Positions 10,301 to 19,714 of a stretch of DNA of 64,000 nucleotides are shown one piece after another. The stretch comes from Tyto alba (lineage: Eukaryota; Chordata; Aves; Strigiformes; Tytonidae). Position 1 is the first letter of the stretch, and each line of letters opens with the position of its first letter. Below the pieces are notes generated by a model that ran no database searches, was not told the origin of the DNA, and saw nothing but the letters and a program-made list of their open reading frames with translations. Location: NCBI RefSeq assembly GCF_018691265.1, contig NW_024881295.1, positions 18,957,904 through 19,021,903 on the forward strand. The letters run 5' to 3'. Made by a program: the position numbers and the translations under genes.

Positions 10301-13300
10301 GTTTCTCCAAATCTGGACTGCATGCTGTACAACAAATCATTCGGTGTCTTCCCTCTTCTTTGCGTGGCTGCACTGTGTATTTTTCCAGGAAACCATGTAC
10401 AACTTGTGCCACATTCCTCATTCAAGGTATAGAACACATTTTTAATCAAGCTCTTTCAAGGTGTCTAATACATTTTTAATTCATCTGTGTTAACTTCTAC
10501 CAGAATAAAAAGTTCATAAGTGACCCCCCTAAAACTCATGTCTAGAAAAATGTGGTACGTGGCTCAGTCCAATAAATCCCTCCTTAGTCAAAGGATTTTT
10601 TTATGCAAAGAGTCGTTTAGAAATAAGTGAGACTGCATGCTTGGGAAAGGGTTAGCAAGCTGTGGGAGGTAATCTGTGAAAGTGAAATACCAGTTGTTGC
10701 AATAGTTGTATATTCAATTCAGATCTCATTGCAGTGGGAGTGGTTTAAGCCTGTGGGTGACTATATAGGATTTGGACTCTAGTGTATACACAGAACTGCA
10801 GTGCAGTGGAAAATTGGTTCATTGCTTCAAACAAAAAACATGTGAATTGAATGTCCCACCCAACTGGATGGCAATTGAAGTGACTTTTGGTGTTTGTCTC
10901 TAGGTTCAGTTTCTTCAGTCTATTACTGGCCAGTGGCTCCTGAAAAAAAGGGAGATGATTCAGTGGTTAAGGAAGATATTCAACGATCTGACCATATGTT
11001 TCTTAGAAGTCACATAAGTAGCAGTGTGCTCTTACCCATGACGAGCTTTGAAACTGTGAAAATGATTGCAAAAAAAATACGATGCAATGGACAACTGAAC
11101 AGCAATTTTAAGTTGCTTGATTATCAAACTGAAGAGTTTGAAAAATATTTTTCACTGTTTAACATACATAGCTGCAAAGATACATGTGTCAAACGGATGG
11201 AAAATGCTTTTCGTTGCTATGATTTTTTACTGAAATGTTCCCAACTTGAGAAGAAAGATCCAAAGGAAGATGTTCATCGGCATGCATTGCAGCTTTGTTA
11301 TTTTTTAGCAGCAAGATCTGGTGAGTTATGACGAGTGTATATGAAGAATAGTAACCAAATATAAATAATGGCTTTGTTTATCTTTTATTATTGCAGTTGA
11401 TTAATTCAGCTAGTGCAAAGAGAAAATATTGCACAACATATGTGGGTATCAGAGAAATTTGCTCTCCTGACATAACTTCTAAAATATTTTCATTAATGTA
11501 TTTGTTACGCTAATGTTTAATGTTATTGTTTATAATGTTTGTTGCAATACTGAGCTTAAACCTAAAACAGAAGATGGAAGTACATATTCTAGAAACATAA
11601 AAAATAATATTTTATCACTTAATCCATTTTAGAGGGGGAAAACAATATTATAGATATATATATATGAATTTAAACATTCTTAGTATATTGTTAATGTACC
11701 TAGGTGAACTTGTAGTGAATCTCATCAATGAAGGATCTTGACGTATTTATAACCTTTCATATTCTGTTATCTGGATTTTGTATCGAGTTAATACTCTGCA
11801 ATTATTATTCGAAGAGTAAGTGTACCTTGAGTCAGATTTTAAGTTGTATTCTTCTGAAATCTGACATTTGTTGTATTAGATAGTAGTCACACCTCATTGT
11901 GTTACTGTGTATGGGTGTCTGTCTAGAATTGGATAATGTACATGCGTGGAGGGATTCTCTCAACAGGTAAGCAGTCCTTTATGCCTTCCATCTCTATATC
12001 TTTAAAGCACTATATGTTAAACTGTAAAATTAGTTTTTAAGTATGAAAAAAGTATGTTTTTAAGTGACATTAAAACCTTTCTCTTTTCCAAAAGATGACC
12101 CAAACCGAGGTATAGGGTGTACACTCTACAGTCAGGATGGATATTTTGTGAGTAGATTGAATTCTCCAACACTTGTAGAATTTCTGTTCAGTGCTCCAAG
12201 GGACATGGTTTATTTGACCCAATGGAGACACCTGCAGTGTAGATGCCTACTTCTGAACTATTGGCCCTGACTCCTCTTTATAGCTGGTGGAGATCTGGAG
12301 TGTGATTCATCCCAATCCAGTCTGGAATAGGCCAGGTAGACTTGCTTTTCTCCCTTGAATATAAAGGGAGTCTAGGGTGACTAGTTCAGGTGTAGACTTG
12401 TAAAGAAGTTAAGGGAGATGAATTTCCCTCATGAGCACATTCTCCCATAATAAATACGCTAATAGCAATGATAATATTTTCTCATTTAACTTTAAAAAAA
12501 CAATCTCTGAGGCCCACTAAAAAGGAGGATCCTAAGTTTCTTCAAAAGTAGAGAGACAAAAAGATGGTGATGAAATTAACGGAGAACAATGACCTCACTG
12601 GATGCAAAAGCAAAATCAGCTCTTGGCTGTGTTAAAAGCGATAATGTGATGGGGTGGTAAGATGCTTGCGGCAAAGTGTTAAAGCTGATTAAAAATCCAG
12701 TATAAATAGCTGTAAAAACTTAGAAGTTATGTATACCTAGAAATACATAGACAGTGTATATTTAGGTTTTGAAGCTGTATTAATAAATGGTTAAAATGTT
12801 GCTGATGTTTGGAAGGGTCTGTTAGATTTTGATTATTTTATTTCATTTGTTTTTTTGGCAGTTTGGGGCCGGTTATAATGGGTACCCCATTGGCATATTA
12901 TATGCAAACTTGCCGTGTACGGGAAGAAAAAAACAAAAGACTGGACTTGCAAAACGGGATTTTGTTCTCCATGCTGAAGCAAATGTTCTTCTATACAGGT
13001 TATTGTTACAAATCTAGTAACGGAGTGACTTTGTAGGCATTCTTTATGACAATAGATGTGAATAGTGTGTAGTGTGAATATGGCAGTGACTAACCATGGA
13101 TTTTCTCTTTGATCTTTCCATCTGTTCTTCACCCGTTAATTCCGTTTCAAAAACTTAACGTTTTACAGCTCTGATCTTATAATCAACATTTTAATGTGTG
13201 TTTCCTCTCCTCCACCCCCAGAAAGGTGTAGTACCACCTTGTGTTCCTACACTGCCAAAATGATCATCCAGTCTTGCTGTGATGAAGCTCTAAACAGTTT

Positions 13301-16300
13301 TTGAAAGACACAGCCTGCAGCATGCTGCCTGGCAGTCTTTTTTGGTGGTCCTTAGGCTAGCAAGGGTACTACTGTCAAGTCAGCCAGATCACTTAAGAAC
13401 CTAGCTGTCAATAATTGGAGAATTGCTAGTCTGTAAAACTATATGGCTCATAATGGTAGCTCTTTTATATACACAGAAGTAGAGGGAGCAACCAAGATCA
13501 GCTATTTGAAGGGAAAATCAAGATGAAATAGGAAACTTGGAGGAGGAGGTAGAGAGTAATCGAATTAGAAATAATAGTCTTCAATGAAAATACTGATTTT
13601 ATTTTAAAGAAATGTAAATATTATATTCAGTTGCAGCTTTGCAGAAAAAATAATTGTGCAAATACATATATGTTTCAGATCAAAAACAAAAATAGAAGAG
13701 AGTGATGTTCTTTACTGCATCAAACCTCCCTGTCATGACTGTCAGAATCTTTTGAAGGATGTGAAAGTCAAGATAATTCATTGTGTAAAAGAATCATCCA
13801 AACCAAATACAGAAGTATGCTTATGTAATATTATCTATTTATTGTCATAATGTAATTGTATGTTTGACAGCAGGGGAATCAGTTTATTTATGGCTGACTT
13901 ACAAACAAACACGTCGGTTCTTACCCTTCTCTATAGGGGAGGAACTACTGCAGATCATCACCTATGAGATGCTTCATTCTTCATACCCATGTACAGCTGA
14001 AATTTTATGGCTTGCTTTCTGCCTTGTAAATCTTTACACTCAGATACTTCTAAAGTCATGAAAGGAACAAGTTACATATTTTAGGATCTTGCACTGGGGA
14101 AGTCCAGCCTCCTGTTTAGCTATACCTTTATAACAGAGCTCTGGAGTGCTCCCTGATTTTGAATCTGGATGCTTATTCTGGCTGTGCCTGAACTCTTATG
14201 ATGGTGAGACCTGGGTATATGTCTTGGTTGCTATGTGCAGGAAACCTGGGCGCAGATGCTGAGGGGAGCTGTGGCATGCTTCCTTAAGACCTCCAATATG
14301 AAAGAGTACCTCTGTCCCGCATTGCACACACTTAACTTTTAATCCCTTGGGGTAAATGCAACAGTCTTCTTTCTAAGTATCACATTCTCATATTTTCAGT
14401 GTCTGATGAGTTCGGCTTCACTGTTTACAGGTCTGTGCCAAACAAGGTATTTTCAGATTCATCACAAGATATCACCTTCCCTTTAGTGGAAAGAATGAGT
14501 ATTTTCTGAGTTTGCAAAGAAATATTGCTCCTTTCAGGGAAGTCCCACAATTACTTAATGGGATTTACTCGGATGTAATTTCAATCAAATAATTTGTGTA
14601 TGGCTCTGGAAAAACCTTCATGAAGGAAAAGGTCCCAGACTTGGTTCATGCCCAAGTTTCCAGTTAATTCCCATGTTCTAGATTAAATTCTACCCCTGTA
14701 AAGACAACTGTAGCCAAGGTATTCAAAGTCTTCTTTGCCTTGTTTTTTACTGCCAAGATTTGTCCTCATGAATGCCGTGTCACTGAGACCAGCGGAAAAA
14801 TGTGGAGCAATGAAGATTTCTTCTCAGTAGAGTAGAATCTGGTTATGGAATACTTAAAGAAGTTGGATGTATAGAAGACCATAGGACCCATCAGGAAGGA
14901 GACTGGGAGTAGTTAGCATGGATTTATGAGAGGGGAAGCATGCCTGACTAATCTGACATCCTTTTATGATGAGATGACTGGATTGGTGGATGAGTAGAGA
15001 GCAGTAGTTGTTTTTCATCTTGACTTTATCTCCCACAGCATCCTCATAGACAGCTGATGAAGTATGGACTAGATAAGTGGACACTGGGGTGGATAGACAA
15101 CTATCTGAACTGCCAGACTCAGAGGGCTGTGATCTGCAGCACAAAGTCCAGCTGGAGTCCAGTCCCTAGTGGTGTACCTCTGGGGTGGATAATGGGACCA
15201 AAACTATTTAATATTGTCATTAATGACCTTAATGATGAGTCAGAGTGCCCCCTCGGGAAGTATGTTGATCATCCAAAACAGAGGAGTGGTTGACACACCA
15301 GATGGTTGATTCGGAGGGACTTCAACAGGTTGGAGAAACGGCCAAAGAGGAATCTCGTGAAGTTCGACAAAGGGAGGTGCAAAACCTGTACGCCTGGGGA
15401 GGAATAACCCCATGCCCCAGTACAGGCTGGGACTGACCAACTGGGAAGCAGTTTTGCAGAAAAGGACCTGGTGGCCCAGGTGGTTAGGTTGACCAGGACG
15501 CAGCAATGTGCCCTTCAGACAAAGGCCAACTGCCTCCTGGGCTGTGTTAGGCAGGGCGTTGCTGCCGGGTTGAGAGAGGTGATCCTTCCCCTGTGCTCAG
15601 CACTGGCGAGACTGTGGTCGGAATGCCGTGTCCAGTTTTGGCCTTCCCAGTATGAGAAAGATACAGGCATAGAAGAGCAAGTCCTGCTAAAGGCGATGGT
15701 GATGATTAAGTGATGGGACCGTTTCTCATATGAGAGGAGGCTGAGAGAGCTGAGACTGATCAGCCTGGAGAAGCTCGGGTGGGATCTTATCCACGTGTCT
15801 GAATATCTGGTGGGAGGAAGTAAAGAACACAGAGCCAGACCCTTCTCGGTGCCCAGTGATGGGACAAGAGACACTGGGCACAATCTGACATACAGGAAAT
15901 TCCACTAAAGTGTAAGAAAAATCCTTTTGCTGTGAAGGTGATGGACACTGGAACAGGTTGCCCAGAGAGGTTGTGGGCCCCCATCCTTGGAAATATTCAA
16001 AACCTGAGTGGACATGTCCCCAAGAGATCTGTTCTAGCTCATCCTGCCTTGAGCACGGGCTCTGCACTGGAGACCTCCAGAAGTGGCTTCCAACCTCAGC
16101 TGTTCTATGAGTGCCTGGTTTATTTGTTTGCATTTACATTTCTTTTTTCTTTTAGGATCATCTAGATGATTTAAAGAAAAACTTTGACTATCATGAGGTA
16201 AGTTTGCATCTTAAAGATTAGACTTAGGGTTGTATTACTAAAAAGTATTTTTCAACATTCGTTTAATAAAAGCACAGAATAGTTTGCTTTGATATGCGTC

Positions 16301-18785
16301 ATCCTTCTGGTTTGCCTTGTTTATTTGTTGGGATTTGTTGTTGTTTTTCTCTGTTGTTTTTAAGAAACACATTTTCATTAGATGGAAAGTTCATTAAAAT
16401 ACATTGAATGTTCATGAGCCATTCGATGATAGGTAAATATGTATTCACCTGAATAGACACATCAGAGCTTTTTGGTCATTATTTTGAAATGCATCAGTAA
16501 TTTTGGGAGCCAGTCGTTCCCAGTTGTAACAAAAAATAATTCAGCAGGTAGAAGGCATGTCAGAAGTGGAAGCAGATAATACAGAAAAATATTGCTTTCC
16601 TTTTCAAGATCCATCATATACATCTGATGGTGGTAAAGCAGTCTGAGTTGGGAAAAGAGGGAACTGGGACACATGAGACTAGTGATGAACTGGTTAAATG
16701 CAGTCTGTGTATTTGACTTTTGTCTTCCTCTATAAAACAAAGAGCTTTAAAAGTGGAATAGACAAGGATGACTTCAAGGACCCATATTTGTCCAGTGGTC
16801 TAAGAAATCTTCATGGTAGATTTATTAATAGCTGTAAGATATAATGGCAGATTTGAGCACGTAAGTTGTGGAAAGTACTAAGCAAATGTTTGCTTATGCT
16901 TTAAGTAAATGTATTGGGTTTGGTGTGTTTTGTTTGTGTTTTTTTTTGTTTTGTTTTGTGTTTTTGTTTTTGTTTATTTGGGTTTGTTTGTTTATTTGTT
17001 TTGTGTTTTTTTTTTTTTCCCAGTGGGAACAGTACAAAACTCAACTTATGGCAGGTATGGTTAAGATTAATTTCCTCACACTTCTGTACTGTTCCATTTG
17101 GCTTCTTTTAGTATTACTCAGTGTTTAAATTTAGAAGCATGGTATGTTACTAAGTGCTTTTCTTTAAGGCCCTTTTTGCAACATGTAATAAATGCACAAA
17201 ATCTGGTTATAAATTGCATTTAATTACTGTAAGTTAAATTGAGTTACCCTTAAATTAGTTCTGCTCATTCTAACCTTCCTTTGGAATGATACATTATAAA
17301 TATATGTACTGTGCAGATTCTACTTCTGCCACAATACTTCTGAATATGCAGAAGGCAGAATTATACAGAAATGTTGCCCTTGAGGTCTGTAGGTGGCCAG
17401 ACCCTGTAACTGGTTACAGTTGAAAAGACAGAGGAATAACACAGCATGTTTCTGGGGTTAATGGTTTCTGCTTTCTCTCTTAGTCATTAATTTTTCAGTT
17501 CTCACCAAATGACCAATGAGCATCCTTCATGATAGTTTTCTTATTTCAAGTTTTTTTTCTGTGAATTTCTTCTAGCTTTAAATGGATATATCCAAATCTT
17601 TGGATTGAGTTTCTCCCCAGGACACAAGCTTTATGCTGTTCTGAGTTATGCCAGTTAGGGAGTCAGGTGACCTACCACAGAATAATGCCGTTAATACTGA
17701 AGTTTTCTTAAATAACTTACAATTTTATTTAGACTAGGCAACCAGTAAAAAATAAGAGAAGTTTTTAAGAACACTGCACAACATTTTGGGAATACACAAA
17801 ATCTTGTATACTTTTTGCTTGGTTTAAGCAAAACCAAATTTAGAACTGAACTAAAATTTTGAAGTCTTAATGATTTATAAGCTGATGCACCATTGCTCTT
17901 ACTGAGGGAGAATAAAGATTTTAAATCAAATCAAGAATTGGAACAAAACTGAAATTAGAATATAGAAACTCCAGAAAAGTTGCTGACCACATCTTCATGG
18001 AGTGTGAAGATAAAATTGACAAGTGAGTTGGGGAAAAGTACTTAACTGAAGAGTAGTAAGGGATAGATTATTTCAAAATTTAGGAGAACAGTGTATATTT
18101 GCAGTAGAATGAAATTAAATTTATGGGGAGAGTGAGAACCAGGATGATGAAGTTCGCATAACAAGATGACAGGATGGCAGAAATGAACAAGCAGAGACTC
18201 AGTATCAAAGCCAAGAAGAGACAATCCTGAGTATGAAAGCAAAAGGAGAGAGGAGGAAAGCATTATGGATTTGTGGGTTAAAAAGGTGGAATTCAAGCCT
18301 TTTTTAAAAAAATAAACAACAAAAAAAAAAAACAAAAAAAAACCAAAACAAAAACCCCCAAATCAAAAACCAACCAACAAGCCAAACAAAAAAAAACCAA
18401 AATCCAACCCAACCTCCTTGTCAATACCACCACCTTTGGGGACCTATATTTATTTCTACGTGAAATTCAGTTAGGTGTTTTCTATGTGGGCAATTCCCAT
18501 TCATTGTAATATAGTTTATTTCTGAATAAGCTATCAGAGCCTGGACTTTGATGTCCTGACTCTCAAATATTGTCCTAAACCAGTTGTGGCTTCTGAGATG
18601 CCCAGCTGACAGTGGGCAGTCTGTCAGTGTTGATAGTGAGAGGAGGAGGGCTGATACACTTCATGTAATCTCTTTTTATGTGTTATTCCTAATCCAACCT
18701 TTTTCTTGTTTGTCTTCCAGTACCCAGTGGTTCAGAAGACACTAGAGGAACAGAAGGAATGAATGATGAAGGCAAAGTGAAATAA
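7204..18785 (+). CDS. CDADC1-like deaminase, copy 1 (nine recognised exons; N-terminal start not resolved)
   Basis: Nine exons join in frame: 7204-7301, 10240-10426, 10904-11320, 12095-12147, 12862-12998, 13679-13814, 16156-16197, 17024-17054 and 18721-18785. They give 387 residues from the first full codon. The order matches CDADC1, a two-domain member of the deoxycytidylate deaminase superfamily. Domain 1 (about 33-110) keeps zinc ligands His60, Cys85 and Cys88 (RKPCTTC) but reads H-A-V, so it lacks the catalytic Glu. A divergent, probably helical segment follows (about 111-234). Domain 2 (about 235-345) has GYNGYPIG, an intact H-A-E (His288, Glu290) and PPCHDC (Cys315, Cys318). The tail is short. 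Human CDADC1 is longer (514 residues); the N-terminal and linker disorder is missing here. From memory, CDADC1 is reported to deaminate dCTP; whether this paralogue does is inference. In-frame ATGs within the first exon are at 7245 and 7263, the second conserved in copy 2. Confidence 0.85.
7302..10239 (+). other. Intron A-B of CDADC1-like copy 1
   Basis: An AT-rich 2.9-kb intron. Apart from the decayed LINE remnant, a T-tract near 8143 and a (TA/TG)-rich stretch near 9878-9913, nothing was recognised. A T/C-rich zone at 8380-8700 produces several spurious hydrophobic reading frames. Confidence 0.6.
7956..8260 (-). mobile_element. Decayed CR1/L3-like LINE remnant, antisense
   Basis: Within the intron between exons A and B of copy 1, phrases such as AATCTAATCCATTTGCTTAC, TTGTCTAACCTGATCTTCAA and GAGACTTCTCAACCT follow the order seen in the antisense 3' region of CR1-type LINEs. 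It is highly diverged and broken by a T-tract near 8143. Confidence 0.4.
10240..10426 (+). CDS. CDADC1-like copy 1, exon B (first deaminase domain)
   Basis: This 187-nt exon starts after tctcttcag and ends before GTATAG in phase 1. It holds the degenerate zinc site GLHAVQQ and SRKPCTTC. It is exactly as long as exon B of copy 2; by hand count 27 of 62 residues are identical between them. Confidence 0.9.
10904..11320 (+). CDS. CDADC1-like copy 1, exon C (middle segment)
   Basis: This 417-nt exon follows tctctag and ends before GTGAGT. It opens with the strand VYYWPVAPE, matching the ISYWPADPE segment of CDADC1. It continues through a Lys- and Glu-rich segment and closes with HALQLCYFLAARSG, the first helix of the second deaminase domain. 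Confidence 0.9.
12095..12147 (+). CDS. CDADC1-like copy 1, exon D
   Basis: This 53-nt exon between ccaaaag and GTGAGT encodes DPNRGIGCTLYSQDGYF, the first beta strands of the catalytic domain (compare the KTGVGAVI segment of CDADC1). Confidence 0.85.
12862..12998 (+). CDS. CDADC1-like copy 1, exon E (H-A-E motif)
   Basis: This 137-nt exon begins after tttggcag and ends in phase 2 before GTTATT. It encodes FGAGYNGYPIG, the substrate loop equivalent to GYNGMPNG of dCMP deaminase, and VLHAEANVLLY with the zinc-ligand His and proton-shuttling Glu. Confidence 0.92.
13679..13814 (+). CDS. CDADC1-like copy 1, exon F (PCxxC motif)
   Basis: This 136-nt exon after tgtttcag ends before GTATGC. It completes the catalytic site with CIKPPCHDCQNLL and runs into VKVKIIHCVKESS, matching the strand after the zinc site. 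Confidence 0.92.
13815..14869 (+). other. Intron F-G of copy 1, left part
   Basis: AT-rich intron sequence before the CR1 fragment. No exon or repeat family recognised. Confidence 0.5.
14870..16112 (+). mobile_element. CR1 LINE fragment (reverse transcriptase C-terminus plus 3' region), sense
   Basis: It lies in the intron between exons F and G of copy 1. Recognisable CR1 blocks in order are TGCCTGACTAATCTGACATC (14940), a block with ACAACTATCTGAACTG (15099), a GGTGTACCTCTGGGG region (15171), ACTATTTAATATTGTCATTA (15205), GCCTGGAGAAGCTCGGG (15763), GACACTGGAACAGGTTGCCC (15944) and the terminal TTCTATGA (16103). Frameshifts and stops break the frame, so it is not active. Confidence 0.88.
16156..16197 (+). 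CDS. CDADC1-like copy 1, exon G (42 nt)
   Basis: A 14-codon exon, DHLDDLKKNFDYHE, follows a long pyrimidine tract (ttttttcttttag) and precedes the consensus donor GTAAGT. A CR1 element ends only about 45 bases upstream of it. Confidence 0.7.
16915..17020 (+). promoter_or_regulatory. Long U/G-rich splice tract before microexon H
   Basis: About 100 bases consist almost only of T and G (TTTTG, TTTG and TGTTT units) and run into TTTTCCCAG at the acceptor of the 31-nt exon H. GU-rich tracts of this kind bind CELF, MBNL or TDP-43 type splicing factors, so exon H may be alternatively used. Binding is inferred. Confidence 0.4.
17024..17054 (+). CDS. CDADC1-like copy 1, exon H (31-nt microexon)
   Basis: The exon reads WEQYKTQLMA plus one base. 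It is bounded by tttcccag and GTATGG. It ends in phase 1, matching both exon I of copy 1 and exon A of copy 2. An approximately 100-nt U/G-rich tract precedes it. Confidence 0.65.
18298..18418. repeat. A/C-rich low-complexity tract
   Basis: Long run of A-rich units such as AACAAAAAA, CCAAAAC and CCAACC in the intron before exon I of copy 1. Simple-sequence expansion; no gene. Confidence 0.75.
18721..18785 (+). CDS. CDADC1-like copy 1, exon I (terminal coding exon)
   Basis: It starts after tgtcttccag in phase 1 and encodes VPSGSEDTRGTEGMNDEGKV and Lys before a TAA at 18783-18785. The PSG followed by acidic residues resembles the start of the CDADC1 tail. A poly(A) signal lies 70 bases further on. 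Confidence 0.7.
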
Positions 18786-18854
18786 ATTTCATAAACTTTT
18801 CACCAATTGCCATAGTTTTTGGTTTCCTTAATTTCATGTCCTTAAATGGGGTTG

Positions 18855-18860
18855 AATAAA
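18855..18860 (+). terminator. Poly(A) signal AATAAA of CDADC1-like copy 1
   Basis: A canonical AATAAA sits 70 bases after the stop codon at 18785. It supports copy 1 ending here in at least some transcripts. Confidence 0.55.
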
Positions 18861-18986
18861 TGTAATTGTCCTGAAAGCAGTGAGCTGAATATTACACAGC
18901 ACAGAGCTGATGCACGAACTTCTGACATACCTCTCTGGCAGCATGTTTGTCTTCATTTTAATTTTTCTTTAAGTAAAAGTAATTGT

Positions 18987-18990
<4 letters not shown>

Positions 18991-19019
<29 letters not shown>
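18991..19019. repeat. T29 homopolymer tract
   Basis: Uninterrupted run of 29 T, between the poly(A) signal of copy 1 and exon A of copy 2. It could be the reverse of an old retroposon tail, but no retroposon body was recognised beside it. Confidence 0.85.
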
Positions 19020-19243
19020 CTTCAAGTCTTGCCTAATGTTATTGAAATGTTAGCAAAAAGTATAACATAAAAAGGGAAGTTTTTGCACGGTGGTAGTTGA
19101 ATGATCTAAATTTTGAAGAAAGGTATGACATAAGGGAATAGAATTGGCCATTCCAGATACTGGTTATTCACATACTGTTTCTTTCCTCTTGAAGTCAATA
19201 GAAATCATTCCTTATGCCAGAAAAGAGTAGAAGATAGCATAAC

Positions 19244-19275
19244 AAAAAAAAAAAAAAAAAAGAGAGAGAGAGAGA
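19244..19275. repeat. A-tract followed by (AG)n
   Basis: About 18 A followed by a short AG dinucleotide repeat. It lies in the 0.8-kb space between the last exon of copy 1 and the first exon of copy 2. Confidence 0.8.
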
Positions 19276-19625
19276 TCCAGGATACCTCTGCACTCTGTCA
19301 AGCAAAAGCTCCTGGGACAATCATTACCATATGCCTCAGAGAACTGACAGGCATAAATGGATGTGCTGATGGCTAAAGTGCAAAGACAAGGCTCTTTACA
19401 GGGTAACTGGCTCATCGAGCTCTGATACATTATTAAGAAAGAATTCTTTAGTTTAACATGCATGTAAGTTACAACCCTTTTCCCCAACTTTTCATCTAGG
19501 ACTGGAGAGCTAGATATTTATCCTTTCTACCTCCTTACGAGTAATTATTTACTAATGTTATGACATTACCCGCTTTTTCTACAAGACTGTTTTGGTTAGC
19601 TTTTCTGTCTGTTGTTTCTTTTTAG

Positions 19626-19714
19626 GTTCTCCTGTTCCTCACCTGAAGAAAGAAGACTTGTGCATCTTTTTAGCACTACATATGGAAAATTCACCAAGTG
19701 AATCACAGAAACAC
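19626..19714 (+). CDS. CDADC1-like copy 2, exon A
   Basis: After ctttttag it begins with two bases of a split codon, then SPVPHLKKEDLCIFLALHME, and ends before GTGAGT. Its KKEDLCIFLA matches EKKDLCMFLA of copy 1. Confidence 0.8.

Noticed and set aside
15057..16165. Open frames in the second CR1 fragment
   Set aside because: Pieces of a decayed LINE with stops and frame changes, not host exons. They lie within an intron of the deaminase gene.
7204..18785. Copy 1 as an APOBEC or AID relative
   Set aside because: The exon order, the N-terminal helix, the YYWP segment and GYNGYP before H-A-E match CDADC1 and dCMP deaminase. The SWSPC-type motif of APOBEC proteins is absent.
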